This document shows positions 8,260-16,823 of a stretch of DNA of 64,000 nucleotides, piece by piece. The notes below the pieces were generated by a model, which had not been told where the DNA came from, made no database searches, and worked only from the letters and a program-made list of their open reading frames with translations. How positions within the stretch are numbered: the stretch's first letter is position 1; each line of letters begins with the position of its first letter. A program made the translations under genes and the position numbers. The DNA is from Caldinitratiruptor microaerophilus (GTDB lineage Bacteria; Bacillota; Sulfobacillia; Symbiobacteriales; ZC4RG38): the NCBI RefSeq assembly GCF_025999835.1, contig NZ_AP025628.1, forward strand, positions 2,728,001 through 2,792,000, given 5' to 3'.

Positions 8260-9191
8260 CCCGGGCCTCCCCCCTGCCGGGCAGGAGTGCGAAGCGCCAG
8301 CGGCACGAAGCCGGCCTCGGCGACCCGGGCCTGCCCGTCGGGGCCCAGCGCGTAGTCGACGAAGGCCAGGGCGGCGGTGGAGGACGCCCCCGCCGTGTAC
8401 AGGAGGATCGGGCGGACGAGCGGGTAGCGCCCGCCAGCGATCAGGGGAACGGCCGGCGGCACGGGAGATTCCGCCGGCGTGCGGGCCACGGGCACCGCCC
8501 GGACCGCAGGGGTGACGTAACCGACCCCCACGTACCCGATGGCCTCCGGTGTTCGCGCGACGTCGTCGTGGAGGAGGGCGGAGCCGGGCACCTGGCGCGC
8601 CCGGGGGAGGCCGTCGGGGCCCGTGCGGGTCTCCGGCGGACCGAAGACGGCCTCCTCGAAGATCTGGCCGGTGCCGGAGCCGGCCCCGCGGCTCAGGGCG
8701 ACGACGGGCCGGTCGGGCCCCCCCACCTGGCGCCAGTTGGTTACCCGGCCCGAGTAGATCGCCCGCAGTTGCGGAAAGGTGAGGAACGGCACCGGGTTCG
8801 ACGGGTGGACGATCACGGCCACGGCGTCCAGGGCGGCGGGGTGGGCCCGAAGCGGCCGGCCGGCGGCCCGGGCGCGCGCCCGTTCTTCCGGCGCGGCCGG
8901 CCGGGATGAGGCGGCCACCTGGCAGAGCCCCTGCGCCAGACAGGCCAGGCCAACGGCCGAGCCGCCCCCCGTGACGGAGATCCGGACGTCCGGGCGGCGC
9001 CGGTGGAAGTCCTCCGCCCACCGCACGGCGAGGGGCAGCGCGGTGTCCGAACCCACCACGTCGACCCGGGACGGAGCCGCCGGCACGAGGCGGGCCCCCG
9101 CGCCGCGGGCCGGAGCCATCCGCGCGGCCAGGACGGCCAGCAGGATCGCTGCGGGCACCCGGGCTCCGCCAGGCAGTCCCGCCCGGCGCAC
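8256..9191 (-). CDS. pstS: Phosphate-binding protein PstS
   Basis: Extracytoplasmic phosphate receptor of 311 residues. The GTG start behind GGGAGGT gives a signal-like N-terminus (VRRAGLPGGARVPAAILLAVLAA). The ligand-binding signatures are visible: VVGSDTALPLAVRWAEDF, VTGGGSAVGL and ALSRGAGSGTGQIFEEAVFG. No clear lipobox cysteine is seen, so membrane anchoring may rely on an uncleaved signal segment. It is first in pstSCAB. I found no convincing Pho box or sigma-A promoter upstream. Confidence 0.88.
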   Translation of the reverse strand: MRRAGLPGGARVPAAILLAVLAARMAPARGAGARLVPAAPSRVDVVGSDTALPLAVRWAEDFHRRRPDVRISVTGGGSAVGLACLAQGLCQVAASSRPAAPEERARARAAGRPLRAHPAALDAVAVIVHPSNPVPFLTFPQLRAIYSGRVTNWRQVGGPDRPVVALSRGAGSGTGQIFEEAVFGPPETRTGPDGLPRARQVPGSALLHDDVARTPEAIGYVGVGYVTPAVRAVPVARTPAESPVPPAVPLIAGGRYPLVRPILLYTAGASSTAALAFVDYALGPDGQARVAEAGFVPLALRTPARQGGGPG

Positions 9192-9299
9192 GCGCGACAC
9201 CTCCCGAGCCGGGGCCCGGGCGAAGCGCCCGCCGCACCCCGGCGGCCTCGCTCGGGAGAGCATATGAGGCGGGGCGGGCTGGCAGCACCCCCGATCCGC

Positions 9300-10112
9300 T
9301 CAGTCCACCTGCACGCGGCGGGCGTGGACGTTCACGCTCACGACGTTGAGAGCAGTCATGTACTCGAGCTGCGCCTTGACCGCCTCCTGGGCCTGCCGGA
9401 GCGGGGCCCAGACCGGGAAGCCGAAGCGGAGCGCCACATCGAGCTCGACCTGCACGCCCTCCTCCCCGGACTCGACCACGGCGCGCAGCACCCGGGCGAT
9501 CCCCGGGACGGCCTCGGCCGCCCGGGCGGCGATCGCCGAGAGCACCGTGTCGGCGATGTAGAAGTGCCCGAGGGAGCTGAACGTCGGGCGGACGACGGAC
9601 TTCTCGACGGGGACGGGATCCCCCTCGCGCCGGCGCAGCAGGAAGCGCAGCGGGTCCACCATGTAGCCGGAGAAGGTCTTCTTCACCTCGAACGTCGGCG
9701 CCGGCACCACGTGCTTGCCCTCCAGCCGGCGCTTGCGCCGGGCCAGCCGGATCTGGGCGGGCGAGGCGACGTCCTCGATGCGAACCACCGTCTCCGGACG
9801 CGGCAGGTCGAGGGCGTCGGTGATGCGCACGATCATGTCCTCGGAGGTGCCGAGGATGAGGATGCGCCGGGGGCGCGCCCGGCGCACCGCGGCGAGGGCC
9901 TCGGCCCGGTGCGCCGGGTCGAGGAAGATCGCGCGCTTGACGGCGCCGACCCGGGTGTCCGCCCGCTTGGCGGACGACCCGGCCAGGATCTTGCCCTCCT
10001 GGATGATCAGACCGTCGTCGATGATGAGGTCGCAGCCGTACTGGTCAGCGACGAGCGAGGCGCGGTGGCTCTTGCCGCTCCCCGGCGGCCCCACGAAGGC
10101 GATGACCTCCAC
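9300..10112 (-). CDS. P-loop NTPase fused to an Asp23/Gls24 domain
   Basis: Residues 1-170 form a P-loop ATPase-like domain beginning MEVIAFVGPPGSGKS (Walker A at 8-15). Residues about 178-270 match the Asp23/Gls24 alkaline-shock fold (FSSLGHFYIADTVLSAIA through LNVVSVNVHARRVQVD). Asp23 proteins normally lack an ATPase and associate with membrane stress responses or cell-envelope upkeep. The GTG start sits 15 bases after the B3/4-domain gene, so the two are co-transcribed. What the NTPase acts on is unknown; GSSAKRADTRVGAVKRAIF looks like a conserved switch region. Confidence 0.8.
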   Translation of the reverse strand: MEVIAFVGPPGSGKSHRASLVADQYGCDLIIDDGLIIQEGKILAGSSAKRADTRVGAVKRAIFLDPAHRAEALAAVRRARPRRILILGTSEDMIVRITDALDLPRPETVVRIEDVASPAQIRLARRKRRLEGKHVVPAPTFEVKKTFSGYMVDPLRFLLRRREGDPVPVEKSVVRPTFSSLGHFYIADTVLSAIAARAAEAVPGIARVLRAVVESGEEGVQVELDVALRFGFPVWAPLRQAQEAVKAQLEYMTALNVVSVNVHARRVQVD

Positions 10113-10127
10113 GGGTCCACCTTCCCC

Positions 10128-10835
10128 TCAGACGCGCCGGCGCGCGGCCACGCGGCCGCCGGCGTGGCGGACCATGAGAGCGGCCGCCTGGTCCACTGCC
10201 GCCTCCAGGTCCGCCGCCGGGAACCCGGGAGGGGCGTAGAGGAGCATGAGCGCCCGCCGGGTGCCCTCTGTCACCTTCGTCCGTTCGGAGTCCGTGAGGG
10301 GTCCGCCGCACACCCCGGCGCCATCCCGCAGGACGGGCTTCCCGGCCGTCTCGATCTCCCGCCCGGACAGCGCCAGGTACACCTCGCCGGGCCGGCCCGC
10401 GCCGAACGTGAGCACCGGGCCCTGGAGGCGGTCGGCGTCGTAGAGGCCGATCGGCAGTCCGGACCGGAGGGAGACGAGGTTGTTCACGTCGACCACCGCG
10501 TTCACGGCGGGCAGGGGCTTCCCCTGGACCGCCCGCCGCAGCAGGGCCTCGCTCGACGGGCGGTAGCGCGCCGGGTCGGTACCCAGCGCCTTGAGCACCC
10601 GGCGCCAGCCGGCGACGCCGGGCAGCGCGGTCACGCCACCCTCGCCGAGCCGCGCCGCCGCCTCCGCCGCCTCGCGGGCGAGCGCCTCCGTCAGCTCCGG
10701 CCCGGCCGGGCCGGCCTGTACGCCCTCGAACAGGAGCGCGCCGATCGCCACGCCGGGCGCGACGGCCGAGAGGTCGTCCCCGATGCGGATGTCGAACGGG
10801 AGCTGCGCCGGTAGCCCTCCGTGCTCACCCGACAA
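10128..10835 (-). CDS. B3/4-domain (phenylalanyl-tRNA synthetase beta-like) protein
   Basis: A 235-residue free-standing B3/B4 domain protein. The core WRRVLKALGTDPARYRPSSEALLRR, followed by LPAVNAVVDVNNLVSLRSGLPIGLYDADRL, is the hallmark of this domain, which in PheRS beta edits mischarged tRNA. Stand-alone versions are common but their substrate is unknown; trans-editing is one idea. The start is uncertain: TTG with a G-rich upstream sequence is used here, and a GTG three codons later is possible. Probably in an operon with the downstream P-loop/Asp23 gene. Confidence 0.78.
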   Translation of the reverse strand: MSGEHGGLPAQLPFDIRIGDDLSAVAPGVAIGALLFEGVQAGPAGPELTEALAREAAEAAARLGEGGVTALPGVAGWRRVLKALGTDPARYRPSSEALLRRAVQGKPLPAVNAVVDVNNLVSLRSGLPIGLYDADRLQGPVLTFGAGRPGEVYLALSGREIETAGKPVLRDGAGVCGGPLTDSERTKVTEGTRRALMLLYAPPGFPAADLEAAVDQAAALMVRHAGGRVAARRRV

Positions 10836-10930
10836 GCCCCTTCACCCCCGGTCGATGGTACTTCCGCGGCCGGCACCACCTTTCCTCTCACTGAGGATCT
10901 CCCGCCGGGGACGTAGGGCCAACGCCTCTG

Positions 10931-12226
10931 TTATCGGACGAGCGACGGCGCCGCGGCCGCCCGGCCGCGACCTCCCAGGACGGGCATGACGGTCAGGACG
11001 AGGTTCACCGCGAACAGGATCGCCGCCAGGGCGCACAGGGTGGCGAAGGAGCCGAAGATCGCCGGCCAGGGCCACGCCGGGAACCGGTCCCTGAGGAGGA
11101 ACGTGGCCGCCACGCCCGCCACCCCGGGGAGGGCCAGGGCCAGCTGGGCGCGGTAGAGCCCCGGCCGGGCGAACGGGACCCCGGCCAGGAGCGGCAGCAG
11201 CCACCCGGCCACGCCATAGGCGAGGAGGGTCTGCCAGCCGAGGAGGTAGAGGTGGGTCATCGCCAGGAACCAGCCCGCCGGCATGCCGGCGAGGGCCCAG
11301 GTGAGCCCCGCGGCGCCGGCGGCGGCCAGGCTCAGCCCGCTCGCCGCGATGAAGGCGCCGCTCGTCGTGCGGCCGCGGGACACTCCCCGGTCCGGCAGCG
11401 GATGGAACATGCAGCCCCACACGTTCGCGGAGAACACCAGGGCCGCCGCCGCGATCAGCGTCACCCCGGTCCGGACGGCGAGGCCCCAGCCGCCGAGCGC
11501 GCCCGCGGCCGCCACGAGCGTGCCCGCTACCGCCAGGACGAGCTGCCAGCGGACGGCCGCCAGGCTCCGGGGCAGGACCCCGCTCCAGCGGGGCAGCATG
11601 TGGTACGCCGTGCCCCAGGCCAGCAGGCTCATCCAGCCGTAGCGGAGGAGGTAGCCGCCCGCCGCGTCGCCCCCGGCGCCGGCGCGTCCCGCCCAGGCCA
11701 GGGCCATGAGGGCCCCGCCGGCGACGAGGAGCAGCACGCTCGTCTCCGTGTAACGCCGGGCCAGCCGGTCGACCGCCCGCATCGCCTCCGGGTCGAGCGC
11801 GGGGTGGGCCAGGCGCCGGGCGCGTTCCTCCCCGTCCGCAGCGGCGGCGCCCCGCCTCGCGGAGAGGACGATGTTGAGGAGAAACAGCACGCCGGCCGCC
11901 GCCAGGAGCACCCAGCCGGCCACGACGGCGCGAGGGCTGCCTGCCGCGTGGCCGGCGAAGACCGCCGCTACCCCGGCGTTGGCGGCGAGCCACTGGGCAG
12001 GTACCCACGGCCCCTGCACGACCTGGCGGCGGATGAACACCGGGATCACCAGGAGCGTCATGGCGAACATCAGCATCGTCATCCAGCCCACCGTGACGAC
12101 CGCCACGTGGGCGGGCTTGAGCCGCAGCCAGGCGCCCGGCCAGGCAGCCATCAGCAGCCCGAGGACGGCGCCCGTCACCAGCCAGGCGGCCGCGGCGGGG
12201 ATGAACGCTCCGGCCCTCCGATCCAA
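10931..12226 (-). CDS. Polytopic membrane protein resembling haem-copper oxidase subunit I
   Basis: A 431-residue protein with about twelve hydrophobic segments. Several have the histidine-bearing helix pattern of oxidase subunit I-like proteins: HVAVVTVGWMTMLMFAMTLL, YGWMSLLAWGTAYHMLPRWSG and THLYLLGWQTLLAYGVAGWL. The binuclear-centre histidine pair and Tyr cross-link of true oxidases are not evident, so it is more likely a haem-binding relative than an oxidase. TTG start behind GGGAGGTGG. No subunit II or cytochrome gene is adjacent. Function not assigned. Confidence 0.65.
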   Translation of the reverse strand: MDRRAGAFIPAAAAWLVTGAVLGLLMAAWPGAWLRLKPAHVAVVTVGWMTMLMFAMTLLVIPVFIRRQVVQGPWVPAQWLAANAGVAAVFAGHAAGSPRAVVAGWVLLAAAGVLFLLNIVLSARRGAAAADGEERARRLAHPALDPEAMRAVDRLARRYTETSVLLLVAGGALMALAWAGRAGAGGDAAGGYLLRYGWMSLLAWGTAYHMLPRWSGVLPRSLAAVRWQLVLAVAGTLVAAAGALGGWGLAVRTGVTLIAAAALVFSANVWGCMFHPLPDRGVSRGRTTSGAFIAASGLSLAAAGAAGLTWALAGMPAGWFLAMTHLYLLGWQTLLAYGVAGWLLPLLAGVPFARPGLYRAQLALALPGVAGVAATFLLRDRFPAWPWPAIFGSFATLCALAAILFAVNLVLTVMPVLGGRGRAAAAPSLVR

Positions 12227-12376
12227 CGGGGTTCCACCTCCCGTGCACCATCGTAACCGAAGCGCCGTAAGACCTCGGTGCCCCCGGTCACACGTCCCGG
12301 CGCCCGGCAACCCGACAGGATTCGGGCGGTGCACATCGAAAAAAGGTGCCAAATCGAGAGCGGGGGGCCGTGATCC

Positions 12377-14017
12377 GTGTACAGCGTCAACTTCGCGCCG
12401 CTCACCCCGATCACCTTCCTGGACCGCACCGCCCTGGTGTTTCCGGAGCGGACCGCGGTCGTCTACGGGGAGCGGCGGTACACCTACCGGCACCTGCGCG
12501 AGCGGGTGCACCGGCTGGCCGCAGCCCTCCGGCAGGCCGGCATCCGGAAGGACGACCGCGTCGCCGTCCTCTGCCCCAACACGCCCCCGATCCTGGAGGC
12601 GCACTTCGGGGTGCCGCTGGCGGGCGGCGTGCTCGTGGCGATCAACACCCGGCTGAGCCCGGGGGAGATCGAGTACATCCTGGCCCACTCGGGGGCCCGG
12701 GTCCTCATCGCCGACGCCGACCTCCTCCACCTCGTGGAACCGATCCGGCACCGGCTGCCGGCCCTCGAGCGGATCGTCGTCGACCCCCTGCCCGGCCAGC
12801 CCGGCTCCTCCGGCAACCCCGGCGATCCCGCGGAGCCCCCCGCCGGCCCCGACACGACCTACGAGGCCTTCCTCGCCGCCGCCCCGGCGGGCGACGTGCA
12901 GCCGCCCGACCTCGACGAGCGGGACATGATCACCATCAACTACACGAGCGGGACCACGGGCAAGCCCAAGGGCGTGGTCTACCACCACCGGGGGGCGTAC
13001 CTGAACGCGCTGGCGGAGATCATCGAGACCGGCCTCACCCCCGGGAGCGTGTACCTGTGGACCCTGCCGATGTTCCACTGCAACGGCTGGTGCTTCCCCT
13101 GGGCGGTGACGGCCATCGGGGCCACCCACGTGCTGCTGCGCAAGGTGGTGCCGGCGGACGTGCAGCGGCTCATCGAGAGCGAGGGCGTGACCCACTTCTG
13201 CGGCGCCCCCACGGTGCTCACCGGCCTGGCCACCCACCTCGAGAGCCAGGGGGCCCGGCTGCCCCACCCGGTCCGGATCATCACCGCGGCGGCCCCGCCC
13301 TCGCCCCAGATCATCCGCACCATGGAGCGGCTCGGCGCCCAGATCACCCACGTGTACGGCCTGACCGAGGTGTACGGCCCGTTCACGATCTGCGAGTGGC
13401 ACGCCGAGTGGGACGAGCTGCCGCTGGAGGAGCGCGCCCGGCTCAAGGCGCGGCAGGGGGTGCCCTACATCGCCCTGGGGGAGCACCGGGTGGTGGACCC
13501 CAAGACCGGGCAGGACGTGCCGAGGGACGGGCAGACGATCGGCGAGGTCTGGCTGCGGGGCAACGGGGTCATGCTCGGCTACTTCGAGAACCCCGACGCC
13601 ACCGAGAAGGCCTTCGCTGGCGGCTGGTTCCACACCGGCGACCTGGCCGTGTGGCACCCGGACGGGTACATCGAACTCAAGGACCGGGCGAAGGACATCA
13701 TCATCTCGGGAGGCGAGAACATCTCCACCCAGGAGGTGGAGAAGGTGATCGCCGAGCACCCGGCGGTGCTCGAGGTCGCCGTCGTCGGCATCCCGGACCC
13801 CAAGTGGGGCGAGGTCCCCAAGGCCTTCGTCACCCTTCGCCCGGGGGCCACCGCCACGGCCGAGGAGATCATCGCGTTCTGCCGGGAGCGCATCGCCCAC
13901 TTCAAGTGCCCCAAGGCCGTGGAGTTCGGCGAGCTGCCCAAGACGTCGACCGGCAAGATCCAGAAGTTCGTCCTGCGGGAGCGGGAGTGGGCAGGGTACG
14001 AGAAGCGGATCAACTGA
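12377..14017 (+). CDS. Acyl-CoA synthetase (AMP-binding, fatty-acid type)
   Basis: Activates a carboxylic acid, probably medium or long chain, to acyl-CoA via an acyl-adenylate. The 546-residue protein has the P-loop signature YTSGTTGKPKGV, the motif YGLTEVYGP, the hinge region WFHTGDLAVWHPDGYIELKDRAKDIIISGGENIS, and the C-terminal lysine in PKTSTGKIQK. GTG start. The FHCNGW motif after WTLPM is typical of the FadD-like/AlkK subgroup. It is monocistronic, with a good terminator behind it. The substrate cannot be read from sequence; acyl-CoA dehydrogenase and CoA transferases elsewhere in the window suggest organic-acid catabolism. Confidence 0.9.
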   Translation: MYSVNFAPLTPITFLDRTALVFPERTAVVYGERRYTYRHLRERVHRLAAALRQAGIRKDDRVAVLCPNTPPILEAHFGVPLAGGVLVAINTRLSPGEIEYILAHSGARVLIADADLLHLVEPIRHRLPALERIVVDPLPGQPGSSGNPGDPAEPPAGPDTTYEAFLAAAPAGDVQPPDLDERDMITINYTSGTTGKPKGVVYHHRGAYLNALAEIIETGLTPGSVYLWTLPMFHCNGWCFPWAVTAIGATHVLLRKVVPADVQRLIESEGVTHFCGAPTVLTGLATHLESQGARLPHPVRIITAAAPPSPQIIRTMERLGAQITHVYGLTEVYGPFTICEWHAEWDELPLEERARLKARQGVPYIALGEHRVVDPKTGQDVPRDGQTIGEVWLRGNGVMLGYFENPDATEKAFAGGWFHTGDLAVWHPDGYIELKDRAKDIIISGGENISTQEVEKVIAEHPAVLEVAVVGIPDPKWGEVPKAFVTLRPGATATAEEIIAFCRERIAHFKCPKAVEFGELPKTSTGKIQKFVLREREWAGYEKRIN

Positions 14018-14039
14018 GGGCGTATCGGCGAGGCATGCC

Positions 14040-14080
14040 GGCGCGGCCCCGGGCTGTCCTGGCGGGCCGCGCCTTCTTGT
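14040..14080 (+). terminator. Intrinsic terminator of the acyl-CoA synthetase gene
   Basis: A 10-bp stem GGCGCGGCCC / GGGCCGCGCC with a 14-base loop, followed by TTCTTGT. It overlaps the -35 region of the marR promoter. Confidence 0.7.
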
Positions 14081-14105
14081 GCGCGAGCGCGGCGCGCATT
14101 ATACT
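14077..14105 (+). promoter_or_regulatory. Predicted promoter of the marR-ABC exporter operon
   Basis: -35 TTGTGC, 17-base spacer, -10 TATACT. Predicted start near base 14112, inside the inverted repeats that likely bind the MarR protein. Confidence 0.6.
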
Positions 14106-14107
14106 CT

Positions 14108-14136
14108 GTTCGAAAGCGAACGTTCTCCATCGAACG
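14108..14136 (+). promoter_or_regulatory. Probable MarR operator
   Basis: Two adjacent inverted repeats built from the same GTTC/GAAC half-sites: GTTCG-AAAG-CGAAC, then CGTTC-N6-GAACG. They cover the predicted transcription start, a position suited to autorepression by the first gene of the operon. Confidence 0.55.
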
Positions 14137-14146
14137 GGGGGCTGCC

Positions 14147-14626
14147 GTGTCCACGTACGCCGAGGAGATCGTGGACCTGCTGCGGGAGGTCAACCGCCTG
14201 GTCCGGGAGCGGATGGCCCGATTCCTGCAAGAGCAGGGACTTCCGCACTCGCCGAGCTGGGCCCCCGTGGTGCGGCACGTGGCGATGTGCCCGGGGGTGA
14301 CGGTGAACGAGCTCAGCCGCCGGCTCGGGATGGCCAAGAGCCACGTCTCCATCCTGGCCGAGCAGCTGCAGGGCGAGGGGATCCTGCGCAAAGAGCCCGA
14401 CCCGCACGACCAGCGGCTGGTCCGGCTCTTCCTGACCGACGAGGGGGCGCGCCTCCGGGGCCGGTGGCAGGAGACGTACCGGGCCTTCCTCGCCGCGACC
14501 GTGCGGTCGCTGCCGGAGGATCGGGCGGAGCACCTGCTCGACGGCCTGCGCGCCCTGCGCGCGGCGTTGAGCGCCGAGCGGCAGGGCGGGGCGGGGGCGG
14601 AGCGGGAAGGGGGTGGCGCCGGGTGA
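14147..14626 (+). CDS. MarR-family transcriptional regulator
   Basis: A 159-residue dimeric winged-helix repressor. The DNA-binding segment reads VTVNELSRRLGMAKSHVSILAEQLQGEGILRKEPDPHDQRLVRLFLTDEG, with the wing DPHDQRLVRL. N- and C-terminal helices would form the dimer and the phenolic-ligand pocket. GTG start; its stop overlaps the ABC ATPase start as GTGA. Genetic linkage to a DrrAB-like exporter and the operator in front suggest that a small hydrophobic or antibiotic ligand induces the operon. Confidence 0.88.
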   Translation: MSTYAEEIVDLLREVNRLVRERMARFLQEQGLPHSPSWAPVVRHVAMCPGVTVNELSRRLGMAKSHVSILAEQLQGEGILRKEPDPHDQRLVRLFLTDEGARLRGRWQETYRAFLAATVRSLPEDRAEHLLDGLRALRAALSAERQGGAGAEREGGGAG

Positions 14627-15609
14627 CACGCCCCGTGATCGAGGTCGAGGACCTGGTGAGGCGCTTCGGCTCCCTCGAGGCGGTCCGGGGGGTGAGCTTC
14701 GAGGTCCGCGAGGGTGAGATCTTCGGCTTCCTGGGGCCCAACGGGGCAGGGAAGTCCACCACCATCAACATCCTGGCGACCCTGCTGCGGCCCACCTCCG
14801 GCCGCGCCCTTCTCGCCGGGCACGACGTGGTCAGGGAGCCGGTCGCCGTCCGCCGCGCCATCGGCCTGGTCTTCCAGGACCCGACCCTGGACATCCGGCT
14901 GACGGCCCAGGAGAACCTCTACATCCACGGCATGCTGTACGGGGTGACCGGCGCCCGGCTCCGGGAACGGATCGATCAGGTCCTGCGGATGGTCGGGCTG
15001 GAGGACCGGCGTCACTCGATCGTCCGCACCTTCTCCGGCGGGATGAAGCGGCGGCTGGAGATCGCCCGGGGCTTCCTCCACCGCCCGCGCGTGCTGTTCC
15101 TGGACGAGCCGACGGTGGGCCTCGACCCCCAGACCCGCGCCGCCATCTGGGAGCACGTCCACCGGCTGCGCGACCAGGAAGGCGTCACCGTCTTCATGAC
15201 GACCCACTACATGGACGAGGCCGAGCACTGCGACCGGATCGCCATCATCGACCACGGACGGATCGTCGCGCTGGACACGCCGGCGGCACTGAAGCGGCAG
15301 GTCGGGGGCGAGGTGATCGTCCTGCGGACGGAGGACGGTGCCGCGCTGTCCGAAGCCATCGAGCGGCGGTTCGGGATCCGCCCGCAGCCCGACCCGGAGG
15401 GCCTGCGCCTGGAGGTGCCGGACGCGGCCGCCCTGCTCCCCCGGCTGGCGGCGGCCTACGACCGGCAGATCCGCGGCCTCCTCGTCCACGAGCCGACGCT
15501 CGACGACGTGTTCCTGAAGCTCACCGGCCGGGCCATCCGGGACGAGGAGGGCGGCGCTGCGGATGCCATGCGGCACCGGCACCGGGCCCGGATGTGGCAT
15601 GGGAGGTGA
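14623..15609 (+). CDS. ABC exporter ATP-binding protein (DrrA-like)
   Basis: A 328-residue ATPase. Walker A GPNGAGKST is at 38-46, the signature is FSGGMKRRLEIARG, Walker B is VLFLDEPTVGLDPQTR and the H-loop is MTTHYMDEAEHCDRIAIIDHG. The C-terminal extension ending VHEPTLDDVFLKLTGR is diagnostic of the DrrA/CcmA-like export group. GTG start overlaps the marR stop. It pairs with the following ABC-2 permease to form an efflux pump for drugs or lipophilic compounds. Confidence 0.92.
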   Translation: MTRPVIEVEDLVRRFGSLEAVRGVSFEVREGEIFGFLGPNGAGKSTTINILATLLRPTSGRALLAGHDVVREPVAVRRAIGLVFQDPTLDIRLTAQENLYIHGMLYGVTGARLRERIDQVLRMVGLEDRRHSIVRTFSGGMKRRLEIARGFLHRPRVLFLDEPTVGLDPQTRAAIWEHVHRLRDQEGVTVFMTTHYMDEAEHCDRIAIIDHGRIVALDTPAALKRQVGGEVIVLRTEDGAALSEAIERRFGIRPQPDPEGLRLEVPDAAALLPRLAAAYDRQIRGLLVHEPTLDDVFLKLTGRAIRDEEGGAADAMRHRHRARMWHGR

Positions 15610-15613
15610 TCCC

Positions 15614-16399
15614 GTGGACAGCCTGCGCGTCGTGTACACGATCTGGTACCGGGAGACGCGGCGCTTCCTGCGGGAACGCAGCCGGATCGCCGGCATGGTC
15701 ATGCAGCCGCTCCTCTACCTCCTCCTGGTCGGCAACGGCATCGCCAGCGCGATGACCTTCCGGGGGGCGCCGGCCGGGGCGGGGGTGGGGTACATCACCT
15801 TCATGTACCCGGGCATCATCGGGATGTCCGTCCTGTTCACCTCGGTCTTCTCGGCCGTCAGCATCATCTGGGACCGGGAGTTCGGCTTCCTGCGGGAGGT
15901 GCTGGTGGCCCCGGCGCCCCGCTGGGCTGTCGCTCTGGGCAAGGTGCTGGGTATCGCCACCGTCTCGACCACCCAGGCCGCCATCCTGCTCGCCCTCGCC
16001 CCGCTGGCCCACGTGCCGCTCACGATCGGCTCCGTCGCCGCCCTCCTCCTCACCTGTGCCCTGATCGCCGTGGCCCTGGGCTCGCTCGGCATCGCCATCG
16101 CCTCCCGGATGGAGTCGATGGAGGGCTTCCAGATGATCATGAACTTCCTCGTCATGCCGATGTTCTTCCTGAGCGGCGCCATGTTCCCGCTCCGGGGTGT
16201 ACCCGACTGGCTCGGCGCCCTGATGCGGGTGAACCCCCTCACTTACGGCGTCGACGCCCTCCGCGGGATCCTCCTCGGGGCGACCCCCGCCGCGCCGTTC
16301 CTCGTCCAGTTCGCGCTCGGCCTCGACCTGGCGGTGGTGGCCGCCCTGGCCCTGGTCCTCCTCGTGATGGGGTCCTGGGCGTTCAGCCGCCAGGGGTGA
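15614..16399 (+). CDS. ABC-2 type exporter permease
   Basis: A 261-residue membrane partner of the upstream ATPase, with six hydrophobic segments and the conserved ABC-2 region FLVMPMFFLSGAMFPLRGVPDWLGALMRVNPLTYGVDALRG. The GTG start is behind GGGAGGTGAT, 4 bases after the ATPase stop. The DrrB-like order regulator-ATPase-permease is typical of self-resistance or multidrug export operons. Confidence 0.9.
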   Translation: MDSLRVVYTIWYRETRRFLRERSRIAGMVMQPLLYLLLVGNGIASAMTFRGAPAGAGVGYITFMYPGIIGMSVLFTSVFSAVSIIWDREFGFLREVLVAPAPRWAVALGKVLGIATVSTTQAAILLALAPLAHVPLTIGSVAALLLTCALIAVALGSLGIAIASRMESMEGFQMIMNFLVMPMFFLSGAMFPLRGVPDWLGALMRVNPLTYGVDALRGILLGATPAAPFLVQFALGLDLAVVAALALVLLVMGSWAFSRQG

Positions 16400-16517
16400 G
16401 GGGCGGCAGGAGGCCGGAGGCGGGTGGGCGAACACTGTCTTTCGACCGGCTCGCAGGGGCCGGAACCGGCGGTCCCGGCTCCAGGACCCAGGGCCGCGTT
16501 CCGGGGAGGTTTCGCCA

Positions 16518-16823
16518 GTGGCTGGCAAACGGGTCTCCCTCGCCGATGCGATCGCCCGGATCCCCGACGGCGCCTCGGTGGCCATCGGCGGCAACACGCT
16601 GCACCGCGCCCCGGGCGCGGCCATCCACGAGCTGATCCGGCAGGGCAAGAAGGGGCTGCGCCTGGTCAAGACGGCGGGGGCGTACGACGTCGACGTCCTC
16701 GTCGGCGCCGGGGCGGTCGCGCACGTGACGGCCGCCTACGTCGGCTTCGAGACGCTGGGCCTGGCGCCCCGGTTCCGCCGGGCCGTCGAGTCGGGCCAGG
16801 TGACCCTGTGGGAGCACACCTGA
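16518..16823 (+). CDS. CoA transferase alpha subunit, N-terminal part (ends at in-frame TGA)
   Basis: Residues 1-101 match the N-terminal third of family I CoA transferase alpha subunits: LADAIARIPDGASVAIGGNTLHRAP, then the glycine-rich GKKGLRLVKTAGAYDVDVLVGAGAV. GTG start behind GGGGAGG. Translation stops at TGA codon 102 in the middle of the fold. The same frame continues with homologous sequence for another 170 codons, giving a normal-sized subunit of 271 sense codons if the TGA were read through. Possibilities are a nonsense mutation, a sequencing error, a genuinely split subunit or recoding. Confidence 0.7.
   Translation: MAGKRVSLADAIARIPDGASVAIGGNTLHRAPGAAIHELIRQGKKGLRLVKTAGAYDVDVLVGAGAVAHVTAAYVGFETLGLAPRFRRAVESGQVTLWEHT

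Noticed and set aside
9192-9299. Pho box or PhoP-type direct repeats upstream of pstS
   Set aside because: No TTTACA/TTAACA-like repeats; only GC-rich sequence without a convincing promoter.
10931-13900. A 989-codon open frame on the minus strand
   Set aside because: Only its 3' part (10931-12226) is a gene; the rest lies antisense to the acyl-CoA synthetase and has the low-complexity composition of a GC-rich shadow frame.
12346-14622. Long plus-strand open frame running into the ABC ATPase
   Set aside because: The upstream part overlaps the acyl-CoA synthetase and MarR genes in another frame. Real coding begins at the GTG overlapping the marR stop.
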